DNA from: Deltaproteobacteria bacterium UBA2385
GTDB taxonomy: Bacteria; Myxococcota_A; UBA796; UBA2385
NCBI GenBank assembly: GCA_002343455.1
Contig: DDSR01000069.1
Coordinates: forward strand, 1 to 5,502
Direction: 5' to 3'
DNA: 5,502 nt
In this document: in pieces, positions 1 to 5,502 of the stretch
How the letters are laid out: the number at the start of each line of letters is the position of its first letter
Position numbering within the stretch: the stretch's first letter is position 1
Notes under the pieces: model-generated
What the model was told of the DNA's origin: nothing
The model's input: the letters and a program-made list of their open reading frames with translations, nothing else
Database searches by the model: none
Program-made: the position numbers and the translations under genes

Positions 1-90
1 CCCGCCGGCGAGGACGAGTGCGAGCGGCAAGACCGCCCGGACCGCCCCGTCGGTGAAGTCGCTGCCACTACCTGGACCCTGCGCGCCCAC
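1..90 (-). CDS. Possible N-terminus of an exported protein, cut by window edge
   Basis: Three bases beyond the TAG of lipoprotein A, a GTG at 90-88 opens a frame that stays open to the window edge (30 codons). The product begins V-G-A-Q-G-P-G-S-G-S and then has an Arg followed by the hydrophobic run AVLPLALVLAGG, which looks like the core of a Sec or lipoprotein signal peptide. The frame has high third-position GC, like real genes here. There is no convincing Shine-Dalgarno sequence before the GTG, and the Arg-poor leader is unusually long, so a later TTG in the same frame is also possible. The position, directly behind A in the same direction, mirrors the RCC1-like gene behind B. No function can be assigned. 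The call rests on signal-peptide appearance and context only. Confidence 0.3.
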   Translation of the reverse strand, partial: MGAQGPGSGSDFTDGAVRAVLPLALVLAGG

Positions 91-93
91 GCC

Positions 94-1434
94 CTACAGC
101 GCCGGAAGGTACCACGTGGGGGTGCCGAGGCTTTGGCCCCCCACGGTGAACGTGCCGAAATCCACGGTCATCTGCTGCTGCGTGGTCGATACGGTGCCGG
201 CGACGTGGACATCGTTCATTGTGAAGTGGTGGTCGAAGCTGTACACGCCGCCGCCCACCGACACGACCCTCACCTTCCAGCCGTCCCAGAACCGGCCCTC
301 GAGCGCCACCTGGAACACACCTGCCGTCGTGTCGAGGAACGCCACGACGCGGTGGGGCGCGTCTACGCCAGTGACGCCGAGGTCGTCGAGCTTGTCGCCG
401 TAGAGCGGTGGATGGGAGATTGCGCTGTAGTGCGACGGGCTCGGCACGCCGCAGCTCCAGGTGATGTCGACCACGGGCGGTGCCGCGTTCACGTCAGCCA
501 TATCGAAGCCGTCTTCCGCGATGTAGGTGCCCATCGTAAGCACCCCCTCGTTGAACGTCGGGTTCGGCGCCAGGGGGGTCACGACCACGGTGTTGGTCGT
601 GCTCAGCGTCTCCCCAGCGCCGGTAAACTCAAGCCAGTGGTCCACCTTGCCGAGCACGAGCTTGTCCGCGGCCCCCCAGGAAACGATGTCGATCTCCCGG
701 ATCCACGCGCGCTCCGGGAAGGGCGTGTCTCCGCTCTGCTGAACAGCGAAGCGACGGATGTACCCTGTTCCGTCGCGGTTCACGTCCTTGGTGTGGAATT
801 TGTAGAGCTTGAACCGGGCGGTGCCGGGACTGCATGCGCTCGTCGTGGAGTCCTCCCCACCGCTGCCCGGAGGGGGCGGCGGCCCAGGCGGGAGGGTGTC
901 CCACTCAAGCCAAGTGTATCCGTAATTCGCACAGTCGGAGCTCGAGTGCGCAGGTAGGTACGCTGCCCAGACCCCGGCCGCCTCGCCCTCCTCGTCGCAG
1001 ATCACTGACGAGGTGACGAAGTCGGCCCGCCACGTATCTGCGGGGATGGAGGGGTTTATGATACCCGAGGTATTGAAAACGTTCGTCGGCGGCGTACCCG
1101 GGAGGTCGCACGACGTCACTAGTCGAGCGTCCGACGGGGTTTCGCCGTCGCAGATGTCCGGCCCGAAGAGGTACACGTTGTCAATGATGTCGTCGGTCCA
1201 GACGACGTAGTCCTCCATGCACGCGAAACCGTCCCCGGAGTACGTCGAGTCGGCGACTGGCACGTCGGACGGCGTGTCGCAGATGATGCCGGTGTCGCCG
1301 GAGTCGATGCCCGGATCGCCGTCCTTCGTGCTGCCGCCAAGGCCGCATGCGGTGACTGCGAAAGAAGGAAGGGCGAGGAGCGAGGCTGCACGAAACGAGG
1401 CGTGGTGAAGGACGGGGGTCATCTCACGGGTCAT
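94..1434 (-). CDS. Predicted surface lipoprotein A, 446 aa, paralogue of B
   Basis: I do not recognise a named family. The chosen ATG at 1434 has AGGAG (1445-1441) six bases upstream. The frame stays open further upstream, but those starts lie in the intergenic region and lack a ribosome site. Residues 1-30 form a lipoprotein signal peptide: hydrophobic stretch AASLLALPSFAVTA, lipobox VTAC and Cys30 as the predicted lipidation site. A Gly/Asp/Ser/Thr tether follows (DSGDTG at 44-49). Residues 50-200 are Cys-bearing (C52, C72, C95, C109, C147, C168). A Pro-Gly linker at 181-190 contains five consecutive prolines. From C201 on, the protein looks beta-rich and aligns with B, with a DVNRDG loop at 217-222, WIREI at 244-248 and VDITWSC at 322-328. 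It is probably anchored in the outer membrane and exposed at the surface or in the periplasm. There are no catalytic motifs, so a structural, binding or adhesion role is possible but unproven. Confidence 0.85.
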   Translation of the reverse strand: MTREMTPVLHHASFRAASLLALPSFAVTACGLGGSTKDGDPGIDSGDTGIICDTPSDVPVADSTYSGDGFACMEDYVVWTDDIIDNVYLFGPDICDGETPSDARLVTSCDLPGTPPTNVFNTSGIINPSIPADTWRADFVTSSVICDEEGEAAGVWAAYLPAHSSSDCANYGYTWLEWDTLPPGPPPPPGSGGEDSTTSACSPGTARFKLYKFHTKDVNRDGTGYIRRFAVQQSGDTPFPERAWIREIDIVSWGAADKLVLGKVDHWLEFTGAGETLSTTNTVVVTPLAPNPTFNEGVLTMGTYIAEDGFDMADVNAAPPVVDITWSCGVPSPSHYSAISHPPLYGDKLDDLGVTGVDAPHRVVAFLDTTAGVFQVALEGRFWDGWKVRVVSVGGGVYSFDHHFTMNDVHVAGTVSTTQQQMTVDFGTFTVGGQSLGTPTWYLPAL

Positions 1435-1609
1435 GGGGCACTCCTGAATTTTTTGGGTAAGGCTTCTTTTGGAGCCGTGGATGAATCTTTGCATAGGTGG
1501 GTCGGGTGGTGTCTTTTTTTTTTGGGTCGCACCGTTCCGCTGTTGGTCCAATATGCGTCGTGTCCGCTGCCGATGGGTCCCGCCGTGGCCGGCTGGGATA
1601 TCAAGGCCC
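1435..1609. promoter_or_regulatory. Divergent intergenic region with T-tracts, probable promoters for A and the ATPase
   Basis: These 175 bases separate the start of lipoprotein A (leftward) from the ATPase-nuclease gene (rightward), so promoters for both should lie here. It is AT-richer than the genes around it, with runs of 6 T (1449-1454), 4 T (1467-1470) and 10 T (1514-1523). These could act as UP-element-like or bent tracts. A weak sigma-70-like pair for the rightward gene is TTGGAG (1469-1474) and CATAGG (1492-1497), 17 bases apart, matching only three of six consensus bases in each box. No convincing box pair was found for the leftward gene. Both long frames that cross this region are treated as upstream read-through, not coding. 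Confidence 0.4.
1441..1445 (-). promoter_or_regulatory. Ribosome binding site of lipoprotein A
   Basis: AGGAG on the minus strand lies six bases before the ATG at 1434. It decides the start: the frame continues upstream without a stop, but only this ATG has a good site and is followed directly by a signal peptide. Confidence 0.75.
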
Positions 1610-3157
1610 ATGCACTTCAACACCGCCGGACCCTGCCGCCTGGGCGATCACTACATGCTGCCCGCCTCGGCTCGCATCCCCCAGGTGCGCGAGCTGGTCG
1701 AGGGGAAGCACAACTTCGTCGTGCACTCCCCCCGCCAGTCGGGCAAGACGACCAGCTTCCTGGAGCTGGGCCGGGAGCTGACGGCCGAGGGGCGCTACTG
1801 CGCGGCCCTGCTCTCCCTGGAGGTCGGGGCCTGGGCGACCGACGATCCGGGCAAGGCCGAGCTGCCGATCCTGGACGACTGGCGGCGAGCGATCCAGGCG
1901 CGGCTCCCCCCCGAGCTGCACCCGCCGCCCTGGCCCGAGGCACCCCCCGGCAGTCGCATCGCCGCCGCGCTGAGCGCCTGGGCCCAGGCCTGCCCCCGCC
2001 CCCTGGTCCTCTTCCTCGACGAGGTCGACGCGCTGCGCGACGCCACCCTGGTCAGCGTGCTGCGCCAGCTCCGCAGCGCCTTCCCCAACCGCCCCGAGTC
2101 CTTCCCCTCCTCCATCGCCCTGATCGGCCTGCGGGACGTTCGCGACTACCTCGTCGCCGCCGGCAGCCACCTGGGCTCGGCCAGCCCCTTCAACATCAAG
2201 ACCGAGGCCATCACGCTGGCGGAGTTCACCGCGGCCGAGGTGGCCAGTCTGCTCGGCCAGCACACCCAGGCCACCGGCCAGGCCTTTACGCCGCCGGCCC
2301 TCGCCCGGGCCTTTGATCTGTCCCAGGGTCAGCCCTGGCTGGTCAACGCCCTGGCCCGGCAGTGTGTGGAGGTGCTCTGTTCCGACGGGCAGGCCGTGGA
2401 CGATGCGTCGATGGTCCAGGCCGGCGAGAGCCTCATCCGGCGCCGGGACACGCATCTGGACAGCCTTGTGGCCCGGCTGCGTGAGCCACGGGTAGCGCCG
2501 ATCGTCGCCGCAGCGCTGCTGGGGGACGACCCCCGGGCCATCGACACCAGCACCGACGATTTCCGATACACGCTCGATCTGGGGCTGCTGCGAATCGGCC
2601 CGCAGGGCGTGACGGCCCGCAACCCGATCTACCGCGAGATCCTGGTTCGCGTCCTCTCACAACCCCTCCAGGACGCCATCCCCGAGCCGACCTTCCCCTG
2701 GCGGCGGCCCGACGGCGGCCTGGACCTCCCGGCCTTGCTGCGCGCCTTTCGCGACTGGTGGCGCGAGAACGCCGAGATCCTCTACGAACACGAGTCGCCT
2801 CCTTACCGGGAAGCCGCCGCCCACCTCGCCCTGATGGGTTTCTTGCAGCGGGTGGTCAACGGCGGGGGCCGGGTGATGCGCGAGTACGCCGCCGCGCGCG
2901 GGCGGGTGGATCTGCTCATCGAGTGGGGAGAGGAGCGCCACGTCGTGGAGATCAAGCGGGTGCCGCCGCGCCATCGCACGCTGGAGCGGGTGCGCGAGCA
3001 GGGGGTCGAACAGTTGACCGGCTACCTGGAGACGATGGGCCTGCCCGAGGGGCACCTGGTCATCTTCGACCAGCGCGATGGGCGAAGCTGGGAGGATCGG
3101 TTGTGGCAGGAGCGGCTGGAACACCGCGGGCGGCGGCTGTGGTTGTGGGGCGGGTGA
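1610..3157 (+). CDS. AAA-type ATPase fused to a PD-(D/E)XK nuclease-like domain, 515 aa
   Basis: This looks like a full-length member of a family annotated only as 'ATP-binding protein' or 'AAA-like domain', with function unknown. The ATG at 1610 is chosen because MHFNTAGPCRLGDHYMLP is the family's usual N-terminus. Its ribosome site is poor (AAGG, three bases away), and the frame upstream runs through non-conserved sequence. The ATPase part shows a P-loop SPRQSGKTT (40-48), Walker B PLVLFLDEVD (131-140, D137/E138), a sensor-like strand IALIGLRDVRDY (169-180) and a helical lid ending SQGQPWLVNALARQ (238-251). The C-terminal part (about 372-515) carries a nuclease-like core: REYAAARGRVDLLI with D434, then VEIKR with E448 and K450, then EQLTGY with Q468. 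All putative catalytic residues are present. It should be cytoplasmic. ATP-driven DNA processing is an inference. The gene runs opposite to its neighbours and is more GC-rich. Confidence 0.88.
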   Translation: MHFNTAGPCRLGDHYMLPASARIPQVRELVEGKHNFVVHSPRQSGKTTSFLELGRELTAEGRYCAALLSLEVGAWATDDPGKAELPILDDWRRAIQARLPPELHPPPWPEAPPGSRIAAALSAWAQACPRPLVLFLDEVDALRDATLVSVLRQLRSAFPNRPESFPSSIALIGLRDVRDYLVAAGSHLGSASPFNIKTEAITLAEFTAAEVASLLGQHTQATGQAFTPPALARAFDLSQGQPWLVNALARQCVEVLCSDGQAVDDASMVQAGESLIRRRDTHLDSLVARLREPRVAPIVAAALLGDDPRAIDTSTDDFRYTLDLGLLRIGPQGVTARNPIYREILVRVLSQPLQDAIPEPTFPWRRPDGGLDLPALLRAFRDWWRENAEILYEHESPPYREAAAHLALMGFLQRVVNGGGRVMREYAAARGRVDLLIEWGEERHVVEIKRVPPRHRTLERVREQGVEQLTGYLETMGLPEGHLVIFDQRDGRSWEDRLWQERLEHRGRRLWLWGG

Positions 3158-3194
3158 GTCCGGTGCGTCGCCGCGCCCCCCCGGGTCCGCCAGC
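3158..3194. other. Convergent intergenic gap
   Basis: These 37 bases lie between the stop of the rightward ATPase gene and the stop of the leftward RCC1-like gene. They are very GC-rich and include seven consecutive C (3176-3182). I looked for a bidirectional hairpin with a T-run and found none that convinces. Confidence 0.6.
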
Positions 3195-4118
3195 CTACCG
3201 ATCCCAGGACGGTGTGGGGGTCTGGCACCACTCGTGGCCCGGATCGTAGAGCTTGTCGGAGTAGCAGCCCCAGCACAGCAGCCGGTGGTCGGGGGTCAGG
3301 CCGCAGGTGAAGCGGCCGCGAGCATCGATGTCGACGAAGGTCTCGCCCGCAGGCGGGTCGAGCTGCCCCCAGTCATTGCTTCCCCAGCAAATGGCTTCAC
3401 CCTGGGGGCTCAGCACGCAGGAGTGATCGAAGGCCAGGGCGATGTCGGTGAACTCCGGATTGGGAGGGTGATTGAGCTGACCATCCTGGTTGTTTCCCCA
3501 CATGGCGAAGGTCCCGTCCACTGCGCGCGCCGCCATGAAGTCGCCTCCGCCCCAGACCTCATCCCATTGGCCATCCGGCGGTGAGAGACTCCCCGCATTG
3601 TGCCAATCCCGGCCCCAGCAGACGACTGGCCCGGGGCCGTCCGCGATGGCGCAGACTTGTGAATCCCCCATCGCGAAGGAATGCCATTGGGTGCCCGGAT
3701 CGAAGTCGTTTACCCTCTCCGCGAGGGTGCCCCAGCAGGTCGCGCTGCGGTCGGCGCGGATGCCACACCCCTCCGACATCCCGACTCGAAGTTGAGCGAA
3801 TGGGCCAACCGGAATGGGCTCGGTCTTGTTGTATGTGGTTGATCCCCAGCAGTCGATCTCACCGCTTTGGGTCAGCCCGCAGAAGAACCAGCGCCCCCCG
3901 GCGAGCTGGGCATAGGCGTCGAAGATGGGCTCCTTGGCCGGGGTCACCTCCAGCCCCTCGTACAGGAAACACTCGACGTTGTCGAGGTTGGACTGCACAC
4001 AGACATAGTTGCCGGCGACCTCGACCGCCTTGCTATGCTCCTGGCGACAACCGCCGCAGCCGAGCAGGGCCGCGGCGAGCAGCAAGGGACCCATCGGCCT
4101 ACTCGGCCTGGAAGACAT
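3195..4118 (-). CDS. RCC1-like (Cys-Trp-Gly repeat) lipoprotein, 307 aa
   Basis: This is a predicted lipoprotein made of RCC1/BNR-type beta-propeller repeats. The ATG at 4118 is chosen because AGAGGA lies five bases upstream. Alternatives at 4139 and 4094 have weaker sites. The signal peptide is short: Arg-bearing start, core PLLLAAALL, lipobox LLGC with Cys21, and a second Cys at 24. WG motifs fall at residues 91, 129, 168, 207, 245 and 283, spaced 38 or 39 residues apart, with a degenerate first unit at 40-52. Most units carry a Cys pair 10 or 11 residues apart, the second directly before WG (C80/C90, C118/C128, C156/C167, C234/C244, C272/C282). Unit five lacks both. About seven units would suit one propeller. 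Known RCC1-like folds bind proteins, so an extracytoplasmic binding role is likely but the partner is unknown. The start overlaps the end of lipoprotein B by 20 bases, which suggests co-transcription and coupled translation. Confidence 0.87.
   Translation of the reverse strand: MSSRPSRPMGPLLLAAALLGCGGCRQEHSKAVEVAGNYVCVQSNLDNVECFLYEGLEVTPAKEPIFDAYAQLAGGRWFFCGLTQSGEIDCWGSTTYNKTEPIPVGPFAQLRVGMSEGCGIRADRSATCWGTLAERVNDFDPGTQWHSFAMGDSQVCAIADGPGPVVCWGRDWHNAGSLSPPDGQWDEVWGGGDFMAARAVDGTFAMWGNNQDGQLNHPPNPEFTDIALAFDHSCVLSPQGEAICWGSNDWGQLDPPAGETFVDIDARGRFTCGLTPDHRLLCWGCYSDKLYDPGHEWCQTPTPSWDR
3267..4001 (-). repeat. Seven RCC1-like protein repeats, period about 38-39 residues
   Basis: Residues 40-284 of the lipoprotein form about seven units. 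The Trp-Gly pairs sit at 91/92, 129/130, 168/169, 207/208, 245/246 and 283/284. The first unit ends C50-FLY instead of CWG. Typical wording of a unit is: Cys, a short charged turn (such as LTQSGEID or IRADRSAT), Cys-Trp-Gly, a Gly/Asn/Asp/Gln loop, then Pro-rich sequence. The repeats are diverged at DNA level, so this is an old protein repeat and not a recent tandem duplication. Confidence 0.8.
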
Positions 4119-5439
4119 AGGTGTCCTCTTCGCACACATCGACGCCGTCCCAGGTCATCTCGTCGATCCGAACGGTGGCGCTGGATCCGTTCCAACTCTC
4201 GACTGTGGCATCCAGGCGGAAGAAGTTCCACTCGTGGACGAAACGGCGCCCGCTCGGCGTAGTGGTGGTGGGGACCACGATCTTGTGCTGGGGGTAGCCA
4301 TACTGCTCGATGTGCACCCGGTTGGGGCTGTTCAGCACCCGGAGCACCAGATCCTGCACGGCGTCGCAGCCGATCGTCTCGGTGGGCACAATGTACCCGG
4401 TGGGCAGGCCCGAGAGGGTGGTAGGCGACCCGTTGCAGGACCACTCCATGTCCACTTCCATCGACCATCGCCCGGGAAAGCCGATCTCGTTGGCGGTGAA
4501 CAGCGGGTAGCCGGGAATCACCCCGGTGGAGAACATGTGAGTCCCAGTGATGGCGGCGCTGACGGTGTTGGCGTTCAAGAGCTGGTCCGACTCGTTGAAG
4601 CGACCGGTTTGACCGGCTTTCAGCACGCGCAGATCGTTGCCGTTGTCCTCCACCAGCTCGATCTCGGTGACCCAGTCGGCGCGCCGCATCTTTCCCGTTC
4701 CGCTGATCTGGACCGCATCGAAGACCCCCTGGTACTCTCCGTCGTTGTCGACGTCGTTGAGGTACCGGGGGAAGAGGACGAAGCGCCCGCTGCCTGCGGT
4801 GCAGGTGGCCTCTGGCGAGGTCCTGGCGTCGTAGGTCACGCCGAGATCGAGCTCGATGCGCGCCGGATCGTAGTCCGAACAGGTCTCCTCGTCCACAAGG
4901 ATCTCCGCGGCGTACAGCCCGTCGCAGGACTCCTCGTCGAGGGGCTCCCCCGCGGAGGCAGCTCCGCAAGGATCCTCGCCGCTGGCGTAGCCGGTTCCCC
5001 AGCAATTGCTGAGAGAGAGGAAACCGGTGTCCGAGGTCTCGGGGCTGCACGCCGGATTGGTAGTCCAGGTTTCGCCGCTCTCTGTGCTGCCGTTGGCTTC
5101 GCACCAGCTCGACGCGGCAGGCGCACAGGGCCCCGACAAGCGCTTGGCGCGGACGGTAGAACCCGAAGGGGGCGAGCCCGAGACATCCCCTTCGTCGAGC
5201 CCGTCGACTTCGAAGTCCTTCACGTCGACGCCCAGGGTGACGTGGCCACCCGAGTTGGCCTCGCAGTTGTCATCGGCGTTGATGTCGAAGGGTTCGAGCG
5301 GGTCGAGGTTCCCCTCCGGACACTCGTCACACCCGGTGTCGTCGCTCTTGTCGCCGCAGGCGAGCATGACACTCACGCTGGCCAGGCAGGCGGCGAGGCA
5401 GATGGTCTGGGACCTGGAAACGAATTGGGGGGACAGCAT
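4099..5439 (-). CDS. Predicted surface lipoprotein B, 446 aa, paralogue of A
   Basis: I do not recognise a named family. The ATG at 5439 has GAGGT (5450-5446) six bases upstream. The signal peptide is FVSRSQTICLAACLASVSVMLAC, with Cys28 as predicted lipidation site; Met at -3 is a tolerable lipobox variant. An acidic, Cys-bearing tether follows (GDKSDDTGCDECPEG). The mature part has many cysteines (C37, C40, C59, C105, C113, C131, C146, C158, C172, C187, C213, C335, C358, C436), which suggests disulfides outside the cytoplasm. From C213 to V263 it aligns without gaps with lipoprotein A (18 of 51 identical), including DVDNDG at 229-234 and WVTEI at 256-260; VDMEWSC at 329-335 also matches. The end, rich in aromatic and beta-prone residues, resembles A's more weakly. 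It is the first gene of a likely two-gene unit with the RCC1-like gene. The role is unknown; a surface structural or binding protein is the plain reading. Confidence 0.86.
   Translation of the reverse strand: MLSPQFVSRSQTICLAACLASVSVMLACGDKSDDTGCDECPEGNLDPLEPFDINADDNCEANSGGHVTLGVDVKDFEVDGLDEGDVSGSPPSGSTVRAKRLSGPCAPAASSWCEANGSTESGETWTTNPACSPETSDTGFLSLSNCWGTGYASGEDPCGAASAGEPLDEESCDGLYAAEILVDEETCSDYDPARIELDLGVTYDARTSPEATCTAGSGRFVLFPRYLNDVDNDGEYQGVFDAVQISGTGKMRRADWVTEIELVEDNGNDLRVLKAGQTGRFNESDQLLNANTVSAAITGTHMFSTGVIPGYPLFTANEIGFPGRWSMEVDMEWSCNGSPTTLSGLPTGYIVPTETIGCDAVQDLVLRVLNSPNRVHIEQYGYPQHKIVVPTTTTPSGRRFVHEWNFFRLDATVESWNGSSATVRIDEMTWDGVDVCEEDTYVFQAE
4124..4129 (-). promoter_or_regulatory. Ribosome binding site of the RCC1-like gene, inside the end of gene B
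   Basis: AGAGGA on the minus strand lies five bases before the ATG at 4118, within the last codons of gene B. It decides the start over the in-frame ATGs at 4139 and 4094 and gives a 20-base overlap between the two genes. Confidence 0.65.
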
Positions 5440-5445
5440 GGTGAA

Positions 5446-5450
5446 ACCTC
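5446..5450 (-). promoter_or_regulatory. Ribosome binding site of lipoprotein B
   Basis: GAGGT on the minus strand lies six bases before the ATG at 5439. It supports that start, which is also the first possible one in the frame and is followed directly by a signal peptide. Confidence 0.6.
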
Positions 5451-5502
5451 GGGTCCGTCAAGCGGGGTGCTCTCGATGACCGAGGTCGAGCCTATAGGAG
5501 GC
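5451..5502 (-). promoter_or_regulatory. Upstream region of the B operon, possible -10 element
   Basis: The sequence between the ribosome site of B and the window edge has no coding signal that I can support. On the minus strand it contains TATAGG (within the palindrome CCTATAGG, 5491-5498), which could be a -10 box about 50 bases before the start codon. The matching -35 box would lie outside the window, so this cannot be tested here. Confidence 0.2.

Noticed and set aside
133..957. Long plus-strand open frame opposite lipoprotein A
   Set aside because: It is an antisense shadow produced by high GC at third positions. Its product is rich in Arg, His and Val with no domain, while the minus strand has a signal peptide, lipobox and paralogue similarity.
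1469..1609. Upstream extension of the ATPase to ATGs at 1469 or 1553
   Set aside because: The extra residues do not resemble the family, whose N-terminus is the FNTAGP motif, and neither ATG has a ribosome site.
1435..1623. Upstream extension of lipoprotein A to an ATG at 1623
   Set aside because: It would add 63 basic, lysine/arginine-rich residues ahead of a complete signal peptide and would overlap the ATPase start. The ATG at 1434 has a good ribosome site.
1402..2316. Plus-strand frame overlapping the intergenic region and the ATPase gene
   Set aside because: Its product becomes Arg/Pro/Ala-rich nonsense where the other frame encodes a P-loop and Walker B. It is a frame shadow.
1601..2455. 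Minus-strand frame opposite the ATPase gene
   Set aside because: The product is Gly/Ala/Gln/Leu-rich without motifs, and the plus-strand gene is clearly recognisable.
3158..3194. Bidirectional terminator between the convergent genes
   Set aside because: I could not pair a convincing stem followed by a T-run in either direction.
1435..3194. Mobile-element borders around the ATPase gene
   Set aside because: I compared the two flanks by eye and saw no inverted repeats or duplicated target site; no transposase or integrase is present.
3944..5104. Minus-strand 386-codon frame overlapping gene B and the RCC1-like gene
   Set aside because: Its product is extremely Arg-rich and spans two well-supported genes in other frames, as expected of a shadow.
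5456..5461. TTGACG on the minus strand as a -35 box for gene B
   Set aside because: A -10 box at the normal distance would fall at or beyond the start codon, removing the ribosome site from the transcript.
1..5502. tRNA, rRNA or CRISPR features
   Set aside because: No cloverleaf-like sequence, rRNA motif or regularly spaced direct DNA repeats were seen.

Overview
The window is GC-rich and holds three predicted lipoprotein genes on the minus strand, one ATPase-nuclease fusion gene on the plus strand, and a possible fifth gene start at the left edge. Each of the three minus-strand proteins begins with a type II (lipobox) signal peptide. In two of them a low-complexity Asp/Thr/Gly-rich tether follows the cysteine (for example DSGDTG or SDDTG). 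Large sets of such lipoproteins, RCC1/BNR-like Cys-Trp-Gly repeat proteins and high GC are typical of Myxococcota and related former Deltaproteobacteria. This assignment is an inference from protein style. No marker gene is present.

Layout, read along the minus strand from the right edge: a 446-aa lipoprotein (5439 to 4099, here called B) is followed, with a 20-nt overlap, by a 307-aa lipoprotein built of RCC1-like repeats (4118 to 3195). A 37-bp convergent gap then separates it from a plus-strand gene (1610 to 3157) for a 515-aa AAA-type ATPase fused to a C-terminal PD-(D/E)XK nuclease-like domain. A 175-bp divergent intergenic region with T-tracts (1435 to 1609) leads to a second 446-aa lipoprotein (1434 to 94, here called A). 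Just beyond A's stop, the last 90 bases may encode the start of another exported protein that runs off the window.

The main observation is that A and B are distant paralogues. A 51-residue block aligns without gaps at about 35% identity and includes a DxDxDG-type loop, and several further motifs recur in the same order. Each paralogue is followed at once by another (certain or possible) exported-protein gene, so the window may hold two diverged copies of a surface-lipoprotein module with an oppositely oriented, more GC-rich ATPase-nuclease gene between them. The ATPase belongs to a recognisable but functionally uncharacterised family. Nothing directly links it to the lipoproteins except position. 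I saw no RNA gene, CRISPR array, insertion sequence or clear terminator.
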